In this document: one piece after another, positions 22,555 to 35,490 of the stretch
Numbering within the stretch: the stretch's first letter is position 1
Layout: each line of letters opens with the position of its first letter
Assembly (NCBI GenBank): GCA_015680685.1
Contig: MNCI01027447.1
Coordinates: 322,638-386,637, forward strand
Direction: 5' to 3'
Source: Gnetum montanum
Lineage: Eukaryota > Streptophyta > Gnetopsida > Gnetales > Gnetaceae
DNA length: 64,000 nt
Notes under the pieces: generated by a model
The model's input: only the letters and a program-made list of their open reading frames with translations
Database searches by the model: none
Told to the model about the DNA's origin: nothing
Position numbers and translations under genes: made by a program

Positions 22555-23562
22555 TGAAATTAGAAAGGGGGGGGGGGGGGGGGTAGGGGGATGAACAAGT
22601 TCCCCAAATAAAAAATTGAAAAAAATAAGCACACACATAAATTTACAAGGTTCCCCAACTTGGGTACTCCACACTCGAAGAGTAAATTGCAAGCACACCT
22701 CTAGACTTTGTTTCTCTTAAAATGTGGTTGAAGGATTCACACCCTATATAGTCTTCAAGCCCCACTTTAAGCACCAATCACTCAACCTCACAAGGTTCCA
22801 TTAGGCTTGGAAATGTGGTTTCAAGGCTTCCACAACCTTTAGAAACTTGAGCTCTACATCGGAGTGTTGTACCAAAGTACTAATAACTCAATCCTGTAGG
22901 ATCCCAACAAGCTTAAGGAACTCAACCCCTTAGGGCAACAAGAACTAGTATGATAAGGAATGATTACAACTCAATTTGTTGATCTTTGCACAGTTAAGTA
23001 CATCACACTTTACAAAGCCAAAATGATTAGACAATGAGGAGTAATAGAGAGTTCAATGATTACAAATGATTGTATAATGAATACAATAATGCTTGTTCAT
23101 TTTCCAATGAACATGAAGTCTTCTTATAGATGTCACGTTGCTAAATCCTTCTTGAAACTTTTCCAACAGCTAGCTAATGATTGTGGAAAATGTCTTTCTT
23201 ATGCTTAAGACATCTCACTAAATTTGCCTTCAAATCTGAGAAGATGTCTTTGTTTTCTAAAAGACATCTTTCTGAAGTCTGTACTCTAAAAGATGTCTTT
23301 CTAGACTTGATTTGCAATCTGCAAAGACATCTTGTTGTTCTAAAGACATCCTTCTGAGTTTTCTTTGAGTTCACCCCAAATTTTCCAAGATGTCTACTAC
23401 TTCCTAGAGACATCTTTCTTCACTTTCTTTTCCATGAAAAATGCATCATTCCTTGTTTGCAACCTTGATCTTTTGTATGCTTAGATGATAATAACTTTTC
23501 TTGTTCAATAGTAGGTCCTTGTCTATGTTCTTTGGATGTTCATTTGAAGACATGTGGGTGAC
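22555..23562 (-). repeat. 3' LTR of the Copia element, distal part
   Basis: Aligns along its length with 46471-47520: CTTGGGTACTCCACACTC, GGACTTTGTT, GGAGTGTTGTACCA, CTCAACCCCTTAGGGCAACA, TTTACAAAGCCAAAATGA. A poly-G run of 17 at 22567-22583 replaces the GGGAGGGG of the sister LTR. Both hold many copies of an AAGACATCTT/AAGATGTCTT motif (about 23185-23415), a small palindromic word repeated in U3. Confidence 0.82.
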
Positions 23563-25160
23563 TGAAACACCACCAAATTTGGGCTCCTGGGTCTTGACTG
23601 CAAATTTGTCTAACTGTCAAAACTTAGCAAATTTTTATAAGTATTGAGACTATGCTCCCCACTACTGGGACTATGCTCTAGAGCGTAGTCAGCATAGTTG
23701 ACCTAGACTACCCAGATTTGCAAGATTTTTCTAAGTCTCGACATCAACTGCAGAATTTTCAAAGTGTCCTGACTACGCTCTCACTACCAGGACTATGCTC
23801 TAAAGCATAGTCTGCATAGGAATGGCCAACTTTGTAAATTTTCCTAAGGGTTAAGGTAGAAGCTGTCAAGCCTGCTTGGCATGGAAGAAATAGTTCAACA
23901 ATTTTTCTAACTTCTGAGGTTATGCTCCAAAGCGTAGTTAGTGTAGTCTACATGAGGACATCAAGTTTTGCTAGATTTTTCTAAGTGTCAGGGGTACACT
24001 CTCACTACCAGGACTATGCTCTAGATCATAGTTAGTGTAGTCATGCAAAAATACCTTCAAAATCCTCCAAAATGTAGCACGGGCCTTCACCTCAACTCCA
24101 ATGTTCCTTTGGTAAGTAAAATTAGCAATTTTCATTTCTTTTGCATCCCCATTTGCCTCTAGAATTGTACCTATGCTCGACACCACTTGAGAGAGTGAAC
24201 AGTGTAGTCCCAGAGCATAGTCTCCCAAACTGCACTATTTTGCATTATTTTCAAGTACATTGTGGTTTGTTTGGCACTCGCACATGTAGTCTTGACAACG
24301 TAGTCATAGTTTGGCAGTCTCACAGGGCCTATTGGAGCACACTAGTAGAACACCATTTGCTTTAGTGAGAGTGTAGTTGGGACTAGCATAGTTCCAACTA
24401 CCCCTCTTCCACATGGCTCCCGATCCACGATTCATGCTATCCTTAGCCCTATAGAAACCCCAACGTTCCGCATTCTAGGGGTTGGCATTTTGAAGAATTC
24501 AGCTATCAAATGGGCATCTAGAGCACTCTAGCACCCAAGTGCACTTGGCATTTTGACAAAACTTTGGGACAATACTTGGCATTGTTGCACATCACCATAG
24601 CACCATTACACCTTGCAAACCACTGTAGCCCATAGGACACCATGGCTACCAGTCCAATAGGTTCAAACTTCACAGTGGACATTAATTTTCGTAGCCCAAA
24701 GACCTTGAGACTATGACTATGCTACCTACTGCACTTGTTTGTACACTATGTACCTCCTCACCTTTTCTTTGCAGTTAACTACACTCCCCCCATTTGGGGT
24801 GATGATGCTTTCTCTCTCACTCACTCCCTATGCATTTTCTAGGATTTTAATCACATTCTAGCATTTTACTCTCTTTTTTCACTATTTTCTTGCACATATT
24901 CGCATGTTTGCACTCTATTTTTACACTAGAAACCTCAAATATGCTCACCCTAGTTGACACCATGGATGTTGCAAACATCATGTAAACCCTTGGCATTTGT
25001 TTCAATGTAGCATCCCATAAGTCCCATTTCAATCAACAAGATTGTTCTGGGCACCTTGCCTCTATTTCCAGCAAGCCCTCATGCAAACATGGGGTAAAGC
25101 CTGTACAACCATGAACCTCTTGGTGCACCATTCTAGCCTCTGAAATTTTTAGTCACTACA
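23563..25160 (+). repeat. 5' LTR of the Tat-like element
   Basis: 1598 bp. U3 holds at least four copies of a palindromic motif related to ACTACGCTCTAGAGCGTAGT (23670-23689, 23792-23811, 23919-23938, 24013-24032). The TATA box, TATAAATA in the 3' LTR (42132-42139), is TATAGAAA here (24450-24457), so this promoter is probably damaged. Confidence 0.88.
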
Positions 25161-25185
25161 ATTTTTTGGTGCTAGAAGGAGGGCC
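25161..25185 (+). promoter_or_regulatory. Putative tRNA primer-binding site of the Tat-like element
   Basis: Directly after the LTR end, ATTTTTTGGTGCTAGAAGG has the TGGYGC form of a site complementary to a tRNA 3' end (CCA). The T after GG could be a deaminated C. The tRNA species was not identified. Confidence 0.55.
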
Positions 25186-25380
25186 TTCACCATTTTCTTC
25201 TTTGGCCTCCCTTGGTTTTTGCCTTGCGTTCTCTCTACATCATGGTGTAGATTGGCCCCCATCATCGATTCCCCTAGAGCCCCACTTGACAACACCAGAG
25301 CATATACCTTACACTTAGCCAAATTTTGGATGCTCAAGAGAGCATAGTTAGCTCACAGCGTAGTGAGCATAGTCTTAGAG

Positions 25381-25537
25381 TTAGCCATTTTTTTTAGCAA
25401 TTTACACTTGGTCATTTTTTTTGTGTTTTTATACTTAGCCATTTTTTTAGCAGTTTTACACTTAGCTATTTTTTCTGCATTTTCTCACTTATTCATTTTT
25501 TCAGTTAGCAGAGTTAGCCATTTTTCTCCCTTTTGCA
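25381..25537 (+). repeat. T-rich minisatellite, about six units of 27 bp, in the 5' leader
   Basis: Units of the form TTAGCCATTTTTTTAGCAGT with a TTTACAC tail repeat about six times with variation (TTGGTCATT, TTAGCTATT, TTATTCATT). It follows a leader copy of the U3 motif (AGCATAGTTAGCTCACAGCG, about 25341-25360) and ends before the gag start. Confidence 0.8.
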
Positions 25538-25568
25538 TTCAGTAACCTTTGCATTTCCCTCTTGCACC

Positions 25569-28560
25569 ATGAATCCCAAATAACCTTCAATATCCACTCC
25601 AAGCACAGTTGTTATCCGACCTATTTAGTAGGAGATCTAGATTGACCTTCCTGGAGGTCTTGTCCTAGGAGAAAGGTAATCTTTTAGGTTGCACAACTTG
25701 CCTCTCACATTCATGGTGCTCAATAATGAGCAATACAACATTGTTTGCACAAAATAAATAGAAGCAAAATGTAGTTTTGAGCTTATACACCAAAACAAGA
25801 AGGAATGGTTCTCTTCCACTATGGCCTTTATTTTGCTCATAGAGCCCTACCAATGGATGCTAGATAACCTCATTCACAACCTTGATCGTGAGGTAGGTAC
25901 CAACTACAAGGAGCCCCTAAAAGAGAACCTAAATGAGTTTGAAGCTCGATCTGAGCATGATGAATTATTCTACACCTCATTCCAATGGGCAACCTCTACT
26001 TTCATTCCCCCACTATCTCACGCATCTATCTTTCTAGAGACAGTCATTAGCCTAGTGTCACTACCCAGGTCGATGCCTATGGTGGTGACTCACCAAACCC
26101 AGTAGACACACCAAGACGTTGCTCTTCATTTTAGCTTGCCTTCCATCATACCTTTGTATCCCATTCAATCTATTCAGCCTGTTCAAACTATCTAGCCTTC
26201 CATATCATTAACCATTGTGCCTACGCAACCTTACGTGCACATGTCTTAGCCATATATGACTCAAGCATCATTCATCCCATCACCTGTCATGTCAACAGCC
26301 TTTACAATAGCCCAACCCATAAGCATGTGGTGGGAAATAGGCACTATGTCTATCACACAACACATACAATAAGCATCACACATGGTCTCACAACCTAAAG
26401 CTAGATCGTGGGCCAACTAAACAGCAAAGCGGGTAGCATAACCTACGTAGCTTGCTGTAACCACCCTAGGTCTAGACCAAGCATTTCAACTCATTTAGAC
26501 TCTAACCAAAGAGGTTAAGCAGCTTAAGTCCACCTCCTCTAAAATTGTCCATGTGATGGACTTTTATTAGGATGATCCAATCCTTCCTATGGCTCCACCA
26601 CTGGCACTACCCACCAAGGTTCCATTATCCTAGTTCACCAAATACAATGGTGAAGGGGATCCTAATGCTCATTTGGTAACCTTATGATCTAAATGGCTCT
26701 TGTTGTAAGCATAGCCACACACAATCATACATGTGTTCTCCATGTCTTTGATTGACAAGACACTAGATTGGTACCGTGTGCTTCCCAGGGCCTCCATCTC
26801 TTCTTTGGAGGAGTTACTTACCCAATTCGTCATGTGCTTCAAGTATAACTTGAATCCTAAGGCAACCCTAGATCAATTGATGTAAGTTAAGTAGGGCCAC
26901 TTATAGCCTATGCAAAAATTCATTCAGCAATGGAGCACATCACTCAATGAGATCCATGAGCCCATTGTGAAAACACACCTACTAGCCATTTTCAAAGGCA
27001 CAGTGAATGACTTCATTAAGTCAAAGCTATATTACCTTGCCCTGTAATCCTTGAGCCAATAATTTGCTCAAATGAAGAGCATTTAAGATGTAGCAAAGGC
27101 CAGCAAGGATCCAACCTATGTGGCCTATAAAAACTTGCATGCAAAGAAGGAGAAAGATAAGGACAAGGATGAGCAAGTAACTACAACTATAGCAACAATG
27201 GCTAATGAGGCTAAGCCAAACACCATCAAACCAATGGCCAAGCCACCCAAGGCTCTGACCAACAACAACAAGCGAGCTGGCTCTAGCACAGTAGTAAACA
27301 ACCAGCCCATGTTGTCGACATCCATGGCACCAGCTACCCCAAGGTCAAACTTCAAGTGCAAGGACCACTCAAAGTACACACCATTGTCCATTAAGCCATC
27401 AAATCTCTTGGACCAACTACTTCATGTCAGATGCATCTAATATAAGCAGATATCTAAGGATGCTCACAAGAATCACAATTGATATTGCGAGCTCCTTAAG
27501 AATCCCTCAACTATACTACCAAATGAGCCTAAGCATTTTAGACTAGACTAGTTTTGCCAATATCACCAATTTCCTAGTCATGACACAGATTTCTACATGG
27601 CCTTACAGGATGATATACAATGCATGATTACTTAGTGCAAGTTGGTCCTTGATGCAACCAACCCAGTTCATCCCCAGAACCAATCAATGAGGGTCTACAA
27701 GGATCCTCTCAACACAAGCAGTGTAGGGTATACCATCAATGCTATCAGTGTTCATGAATCAAAATTGGCATAGGAGCCATTCATGGTTCATGCATCCTCT
27801 AGTGATGTTGGGGCCTCCTCATCCTCAACTAGGTTGAGGACCCCTTCCATTGTTAGGGAACCACCTCAGGTATCCATAACACCCTTTGTGATCAAGGTTC
27901 CATAGCACATTGCAGCAGCAACCATCCAATCACCCTTTGTTATAAGGGTGTTGCAACATGTAGACTCCCCACCTACTTGGGGTTCAATGGTGGGAAATGC
28001 ATCAGTACTTTCTCACCCAAGATCCCATCCTACAAGGGACACCAACAAGCAATCTAGATGGCAACCTAGGAGGCCCAACAATAGAATCTAGAACAAAGGG
28101 CATTAGGCCCACCAAATCTTGTCCCTTTATCATCTATCCCCATGGCCAAATCAACCAAAAAAGCCACAATAAGCAACCAACAATGGAGAACTAAGGCTCC
28201 AAAGTAAGCAAGGCAAGTAAATCCTAAGTCCCCTCAATGAGAGATCCATCTCCTAGGCCACATGGAGGAGATGAAGGCCAACAACAAAGTAGTAGATATT
28301 GGCAAGGACTTCCTCAATGCATTGGCACAAGTTAAATAGGCTTTAAAATAAAAAAAATATAACACTAAGCTTGTATGAATTGATTATGATTTCCTTTGCC
28401 CACCACAAAGCATTAATTTACATGTTGACCTCCATTCTTATCACGGAGGACATCCCAGTGGATGAACAGTCCATCCACACTATGATGTTGCCTCCTCCCC
28501 TATAGGAATTAAGTTCAATGCCCCTAGCATTTCGTGATGAGGCAATCAAGGTAAACCCTA
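25569..28560 (+). pseudogene. Tat-type gag pseudogene
   Basis: The first ATG of the frame is at 25569 (MNPK, followed by a stop). The capsid core near 26640-26960 reads YNGEGDPNAHLVTL, HVFSMSLIDKTLDWYRVLP, ASISSLEELLTQFVMCFKYN and ATLDQL, the retrotransposon-gag family pattern. A Lys-rich linker (KKEKDKDKDEQ, about 27145) precedes a degenerate CxxH-type finger FCQYHQFPSHDTDFYMALQD near 27555. Gag would form the particle in the cytoplasm. The frame is cut by many TAG codons, for example VPLS-TAG-FTKY where Trp or Gln is expected, and by frameshifts. Roughly 1000 codons, long for gag but usual for Tat elements. Confidence 0.75.
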
Positions 28561-28569
28561 AGAAGGGTC

Positions 28570-29155
28570 AAGTCATTATTGTGCTAATTTTTATCACAAT
28601 CTATGTGTGGTAGTGCAAAATATGTAGGGTGCACGTTGATGATAGGGCAGTAACCAATGTCATCCCATACATGGTCATCGACAAGCTAGGTCTTGCCGAC
28701 CAAATCAAAATAGCAAAGACAACATGCTTGAAATCTTTCAATGGTTCACGTGTTTTTGTGAGAGGAATAGTCATGATAGCCTTTTTGGCAAGGGAGAAAT
28801 TCCCCACCATCACTAAGTTTTTTGTGATTGATAAGATGTAGGGTTTCAACCTTATCATGGGTAGGCCTTGGTTAGCTCAGCTAGGGGCCATCTCCTCCCC
28901 TATCCACCAAGAAATCCACCTTCCATACAAAGGTGGGGAGGTTATCATCTATGGTGATAATGCAACCCCTCTGACCATTAGCAACATTGACGCTAAACAA
29001 GGGTCAGAGGTGGAGTTCCCCGATGACATGCCTCTCATGAAGGATGAGAGTGAAACGTGCAAGGTAGACCAACTTGAAAAAACAATGGAAGCCACTGACC
29101 TCCTAGAGGATGCTTTGTGGGAAAAATTTCCATTTGACATAGCTGATGAAGGTTA
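28570..29155 (+). pseudogene. Tat-type aspartic protease remnant
   Basis: HVDDRAVTNVIPYMVIDKLG (from about 28632) is the active-site region, where the family has VDxGS/A-xNV(I/L)P; the catalytic loop has become DDRA. SFNGSRVFVRGIV, TKFFVIDKM and NLIMGRPWLAQLGAISS (ending about 28895) are the later strands and the conserved GRPWL block. An acidic tail (28990-29155) ends in TAA. One TAG at 28839 interrupts it. It is inactive because of the altered catalytic loop. The reading frame stops here and RT does not resume until 35.5 kb. Confidence 0.75.
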
Positions 29156-29491
29156 AGGTGAGTAGCACATTGTACCATCTAATCCCTACATGCTGCCTAA
29201 CTCACACTAGATTAGGAAGCAACTGCACGATTAAGGCATCCCCGTAGTCCAACACACACTAGGTGCCTACTTGTCCCACCTTCTACATACCTTGTTTACT
29301 TGCACCTTGCTTATACATTAATGTTTAGCTAGGTTGTTTTCATTTCTACATTGTTTTCTTTATTGTACATTTATTTCTTTTGCTTGTGCATTTTTCTTAG
29401 TTTACATTTTCACCTGTTTACTTATTATCTTACGCATGAAAAAGCATTAAAACACATAAAAGTAATAAAATTTGAAAATTGCAAAAAAAAA

Positions 29492-29725
29492 ATGGTCCAC
29501 CATGGCCTAAAATTGGCATTTCATTTCCATCGCATGGCATAGACTGGTCTAAAACTACCAACATGGCCCACCGTGGCCTAAAATTGGTAACTTTTTCCCT
29601 TCTATTGCATGGTCCAAAATGGCCTTAAACTATCACTAGCACCCAAAATGGCCTAAAACAATCAACACCCTATCTACACATGTGGCCCAAAATGGCCTTA
29701 AACTATCAATCCCTATAACCTAGTC
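29492..29725 (+). repeat. Minisatellite after protease (TGGCCTAAAACTATCA-like units)
   Basis: Repeats of CAAAATGGCCTTAAACTATC and GGCCCACCGTGGCCTAAAATT recur about every 45-55 bp. The core CTAAAACTA is shared with the arrays at 35240-35350 and 39010-39378. Confidence 0.65.
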
Positions 29726-29916
29726 ACATCAACTCATCCTATCAATAACATCAAACACATAATAAATAAATGCAAAAGTCTACACATCATGCACTCCATA
29801 TAGCCAAATGTCCACTACATCTCATAGAAATAATAGTACATAGGTCATCTACACCATATAGCAAAAATACAAAAAAAAAAGGAAATGTTCCATAGTAGGG
29901 CTACATCAAGATATGC

Positions 29917-32900
29917 TTAACCAATGGTACTAGGTGGGGGAAGAGGTTCATATTCATTTGTTGCACCCCTAGGGCCTGCAGCATCGCCTAGTGCCTACAA
30001 AAAATGCAGCAAAATAGTATACAAATTGACATAAAAGGCATAAAAATAACAAAAAACTAACCTAAGAGGGTCCTGCATCGACCATCTCTGGAGACAAGCT
30101 ATCAAGGCCCTCCTCCAAGCATCAAAGGATCTTGGCCTCAAATAGTCATGTCCAATTATCCTGGCCAAAGGCAACTCCCACAAGGGTCTTACCTTTATCC
30201 ACGGTGGTCCATGCAAGTGACCTCATGGAAAATGTGGCAAATGAAGCCTCCCTTGAGGGCATGATAATCTTCCTCTCTAGGGAACCACTAACAATTGTGT
30301 AGTGAACAAATATCTCAAAGGCGCATCTCCTACCAATCGCATCAACAAACATATCAAGGTGGCAATGGTCAATGGACTCTTCCTTGAGCTACTACATATA
30401 TGTGTCTCACTCACACTTATAGTGGTGTTTGTGGTTTTTCTGCATGTGCTTCCACTTGCACAACTTAGCACTAAAATTCTTCAAATCCTAATTTTATAGT
30501 TGCTCAATGATCTCCCAAGTGGCCTCATTGTTTCCCTAAATGGTTGACTAGTACCTAGCATAGTCGATCTCTATAGTCTACCGGCTACTATCTTCCCATG
30601 ATCGAGCTACCAAGAAACCATATCAAAACTAGAGGTCCTTAATCTTCATATCTTGACTTACCACTCTTTCCTAAAGTTCATGAACATGTTTTCATAGGTG
30701 CTCATTTGAGTGCCTGCAGACCCATAATGCTTTCACGTAGGAAAGAACACACTTTCTAGCTACCTCATACACATGGTGAGGCACTTGCTTCACTTCAAGA
30801 GGATACTCAGGGATGACATCTACTCTAGCCACCCAATTTGAATCCCAATAGAGCTTAGAACCTATGAGCATGCAACAAGAAAATCAACATTAGCCATAGA
30901 TTAAGCATTAAAATTGGTAAAGCAACAAAAGTAAAACAACAACATGCATATCAAGCTCAAGATCTACCTATTGTAGGTGATCTACCATATCCTTCATGAT
31001 GCCTTCTATGAAGGCAAACTTGTCTGATGTTTCTACCCACAGCTTCATATGGTAGGTAGATGTAGGCAGTGGACCACTAGTAGGTACATATGAGGCTACA
31101 ACCTAACATTGCACTAAGAAACATACTAAATAGTCAAAGATGCAAGAGCAAAAGAGCAACAACAAATGGCTACTTAAAGGCAATTACCTAGCAAGCCCTC
31201 AAGTGTGAGAGTAGGAGGGTCTTCCAACTACACACCATCAAAGAGGCTGGCAAAATCACCCTCATAAAGGTGAAACAATCCCTTCACCTCAATTACTAGA
31301 GGGTTTTTGCAACTTCATGCATCTCCTTCTTGTTCATCACCTCTTCCTTTGCTTGAGGAGAGGCCATCTCTACTATTGTTGTTGTTGCTACTTCGACAAT
31401 CCTCTTGCCTAATTTACAAACATCAAATCTTAGCATTAGCACAGCATAGCATAAAACATAAAAAATATAAAACAAATGCGTCTATACATATACTAACCTG
31501 CAACATTTGTGTGCAAGGTTGGGATCTTGAGATGGATCTTCTTGATGCTCGCCTGTCCAACTGTAGGAGTAGCCTTCTCTGCTGAGTGTGGCTTCTTGAT
31601 CTTTGCCTTGGAGGGCCCCACCATTTCCATAATATAGCAGTTAGCCTTGTTCACATTCCTAATAAAAACTAAGAGACACTCACTTGTGCTATCACAAGAA
31701 TAGTGTGATTGCCCTAGGTGACCTTTAGTTGTCACTAAGTACAACTCATCGATCCCTTTTGGGAGGTCCTACGAGTGAGTGGTTATGAGCATGTGCTTCA
31801 CCCAAGCCTTAGAAAGCTGCTCACAGTCTTGCACTATCCATTGCCAACTATCTCAAACCACCAAAAGCTCCACAAACCTTCATAGATATGCTGCAAAGAA
31901 TGTGAAGTGTACGTGAGACCTCACCTGGAGGTTGTAGCGTAGCCTGGTGATCTCTACGTGTAGTCTAGTGGTGATGTAGGAGGCCCAATTGAAGCTCATG
32001 CCTTCCTACAACACCTCCTTCATCACTCATGCCTACTCCACCCTAAGGATTTTCCCTTGGAAGAGTAACTTCAGGAAGGTATGAGCATGAAAGAGAGGGT
32101 AGAGCTCTCATATCTCATGCACATGCACATCTTTAATCGGGATGCCTTTGTGAGATCAAGTGGCTTCTAACTACTTCTTGATCTCTCCTCTATGGTCCAC
32201 CTCTCTATTGGCCTTGTCAACAAACAATGCACCATCAAAGAGGAGGCCAAAGAGGTTAGTGAAGAAAGCCTCATTGAGGTCCAAGACTACCCTCACCCTA
32301 TGCACATGGGTGACGAAGTAGCAAATGTCACTGCTGAAGGAGTCTATGATGGTGACCATTTCGACCATCAAAATACTTGAGCTAAGGGCTAAGAATAAGT
32401 CCATCAACCCAGCATGTGTGAGCTGACCAATCAATGCCTCTGAGGCCTGATGACACAACCAATGTTGTGCCCCCTTCACATCACCATACTTCATGATGAG
32501 GATGACCTCAGTGCGGCCTGTGGTAACCACTATCACCTCTCCTAAAGAAACTACAGTTACAACATAAGCAACAACAACATTGGAATTATGCAAGGGAAAA
32601 TGAAAAAGTGCATGTGAGAAAGCCTAAGAGGAAAAACGATAGACACTTATGTAAAACAAATTATGTGTGAGATCGAGATGATGGTGATGTAAGAATTTCC
32701 TCAAGGTTGAGCTCACCACTAGTCCACTCCTCATGAAGCCAATCATAGGTCTTTCACCACTCGAACACCTTCAGGTATCACTTAGGATAATCCCTTAGAT
32801 CACCTTCCAGCTATTCAAGGATAGCCTCCCAAATGTTCAAACTAGAGGAGAACACCTCCAGGGTGGTGTGAGTCAAGGAAAGAGCCTTGTTCTCATCATG

Positions 32901-33394
32901 GAGACCCTGATCATCAACTCTAAATTTGGAAAAAAGCATGAGTAGTTAGCAAATTTAGCATGAGTCAGTGGCAATGAGCACAATGCAAAAATCATCAAAA
33001 AAATTATCCTCCAGTGTAGTATACAACTCTGGGTAGGTTCTGGAACAAAGTATGCACACATAGAGTAATGAAGAGGGTGTTGCTCTTGTTGTAGCAAGAG
33101 AACTCCACCATCCACCAAATCCTGGATAAGGAATGAAGGTCCCTCGGGCCTCACCTTGAACCTCTTGCTCCATCATCTCTGGTAGTGGGCTCATCAGGCA
33201 TAAATATCAATATCTCCTAGTTGGCCTCAGGCAGCAATGTCTCAGTGATGACACTGGCATCCTCTACTACTAAGTGTGATCACATCATGCTGTAGTAGGA
33301 ATGCCAAGAATTCGCATGTGCCTGGCCAAAACCACATAGCCTGATAACCCACCTACATGTCTGGCATAGGCATGTTAGGCATAGGCTCCATCAT
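29917..33394 (-). pseudogene. Multi-exon antisense gene inside the Tat-like element, function unknown
   Basis: On the minus strand, coherent protein frames alternate with short AT-rich segments that have GT-AG ends. Approximate exons: 33360-33010, 32919-32650, 32550-31498, 31408-31188, 31102-30968, 30861-30062, 29994-29917 (ending ...PPPSTIG and TAA). Readable donors include GCAG/GTTAGT, CTAG/GTAATT and TTAG/GTTAGT; acceptors include TGTAG/G and CATAG/G. The four clearest introns are 67-106 nt. Nearly all internal stops are TAG or TGA where Q, R or W fits. The third exon holds a block with FNWASYITTRL that recalls the plant transposon-protein and plant-mobile-domain families often found as extra ORFs in Tat elements; the sixth is coiled-coil-like. 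An ATG exon (MDEGEQALACLP, about 34892) may extend the 5' end. Seen: frames and splice-like sites. Inferred: gene status and family. Confidence 0.6.
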
Positions 33395-35235
33395 GCAGCA
33401 AAAAATGCTAATGAGCTCCAAAACAACTAGGATGTGCTTTAGCAACACTCTACAACCACAAAAGCAACAAAATGAAGAATTAATACACATTAGATTTAAA
33501 AAATATATCATAGCAAAAATTAACATGTAACAGCATAGGTTAACAAAAATATCTTAAGCTCCACTAAGGCCCTATAGGTATAGGACATCAACACATACAT
33601 TTGACGCACCTGGTACTCATTAGGGTATAGCACATTTCACATAGCATTAGCATTTTGTTTTGCATGTATAGGTTGCATGTCTTGGTAGTTTCGCATTAGT
33701 ATTTTACATTTCACAAGTTAGCATTTTTTCACAATTCTCAAAAAATTCTAACTCCAATTTACCTTCAAAAGCATTATCCAGAAAACATGCAAATTTTTTC
33801 TAACCCCAGCTCACATTGACTACATTCTGAAGATTGTTAAGTGTTGTCCCAGATTGCGAAATAATTCTAACTGCTGGTTATGCCCCCCATGGAGCGTAAC
33901 CCCAAAAATTTCAAAAAATTCTCTTAAAAAAACTAACTTGCTACTCTAAGCATGCCTCACTTGTCGAGTGTCAACCACATCTGTAGCCCTTGTGGCCATA
34001 GTGACAATGCTACTATGTGCCACATTGCCCACCCTACTCCAATGAAAAAATGCAAAAAATGCATCCTTAATTCCATGCATCCACCCAACCCTAATAGTCA
34101 CGAAAAACACAAAAATATACCACATAAGAATACAAACAAAAAAAGGAGGATAGTAGAAACTCTCTACTGCATCCCTACCCTGCGGCATGTTGTCTAGGTC
34201 ACCACTGATGCCCACATTCCCATGCCCCATGCACACCAAAACATTTTTGTAAACAAAAAATCAAAGGGTGAATCCTTTGATGTGCCCCTACCCTAGAAGA
34301 GACAACCCTAGGGTAACTACTAAACTCTAGTTCCTAGCCACATGTTTCTCTTTTCAAAAAAGATAAAATTTTACAAACCCTATCCTACAAGTGATAACCC
34401 TAGGGCTACTGCTAAACCCCAACCCCTTCTTTGCCCTCACCCATGGTGCATTAGAAAAAAAAGAAAATTTCAAACATAAATAAAAAATTTTGCTAAGCCC
34501 TACATAGGCCCATGGCCTTTCCCTCTTTTCTCTTAAAGCCATACTAGTTTCCATAATAGCCACAACCACTATAACATAAACCCTTTCACCCATACTCATT
34601 ACCATCAAACACACAAATCATAGAAACCCTCACTCTACAAATCCTCACACATGTGTGCCCTCTCTTCCTAGTCACAATGGCCACAATAGGCATGGCAACA
34701 ATAGCACCTACAACAACAAGGTATTGCTAGCATCCCCTCATAAATCACCCAAGCACAAGAGAAAAGCAAGGAAAAATACAAAAAAATGGCAAAATGAAAG
34801 AGCATAGTTAGGGTACCTAGCAAATGGGGGCGCCCTTCATTTCTCCATGCATGCCTATGGTAGGCATGCTAGTGCTTGCTCTCCCTCATCCATGTTGGTT
34901 AGCTCAGGGTGCTCACATCCACTTTAATATGACATTCTAGCGACTACACTCTTTCAACTGTGCTACACTTTAGAAAATTTATGTTTTTAGCTTTGACAAT
35001 GACAAATTTACCCAAGGTAAAAACGTGCTTTTATATCTCCAGAACCACTTAATTTTTCACCTACCCTGAGACTAAGCTCAATAGTGCAAAGCATAGTTGG
35101 GTGGGAGCATGGTTACTAGACTTATAAAATTTTTTAACTTTTCTAGCCATCCCAAACTTAGAATAATTTTAAATTTTTCTCATTGCCCAGTGAAAGCCGA
35201 AGTTGACTTCGCATCCCAAGTACTCCAAACCTTGC
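33395..35235. other. Spacer upstream of the antisense gene, possible promoter and first exons
   Basis: No sense frame. Minus-strand pieces such as the ATG exon near 34892-34815 (ending CTAG before GTACCC) suggest 5' exons. A palindromic GGTTATGC...GCGTAACC site at 33878-33903 is like the U3 motif of the LTRs. Two CCCTAGGGTAAC/CCCTAGGGCTAC words (34306, 34401) form a diverged duplication. Confidence 0.4.
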
Positions 35236-35239
35236 TTGA

Positions 35240-35350
35240 ATGACATCTAGCACACATCATGGTCTACTAAGACCTTAAACTAGCACTCTACAGTTCGCTA
35301 AAACCTTATACTGGCACCCCATGACCTACCAAGGCCTAAAACTAGCCCAC
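35240..35350 (+). repeat. Short minisatellite before RT, same family as 39010-39378
   Basis: CATGGTCTACTAAGACCTTA with AACTAGCAC, TTCGCTAAAACCTTATACTGG and TGACCTACCAAGGCCTAAAA are three diverged units; the first nearly repeats the last unit of the array at 39350-39378. Confidence 0.7.
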
Positions 35351-35490
35351 ACATCCCTTGCCTTTTAGAATCATATTTGCATACTTAGGTGAAGTTTTTT
35401 TGCATTTCTTTTCTTCTTTTTATGCATATTACTCTCATTAAGATAGGTGTGGCTTAAAATTTTTTTGGTTGTCTTTGCAGGATTTTCAAC

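Noticed and set aside
33122-33154. A 33-nt intron in the antisense gene
   Set aside because: Too short for a plant intron; the same frame reads through it, so it is treated as exon.
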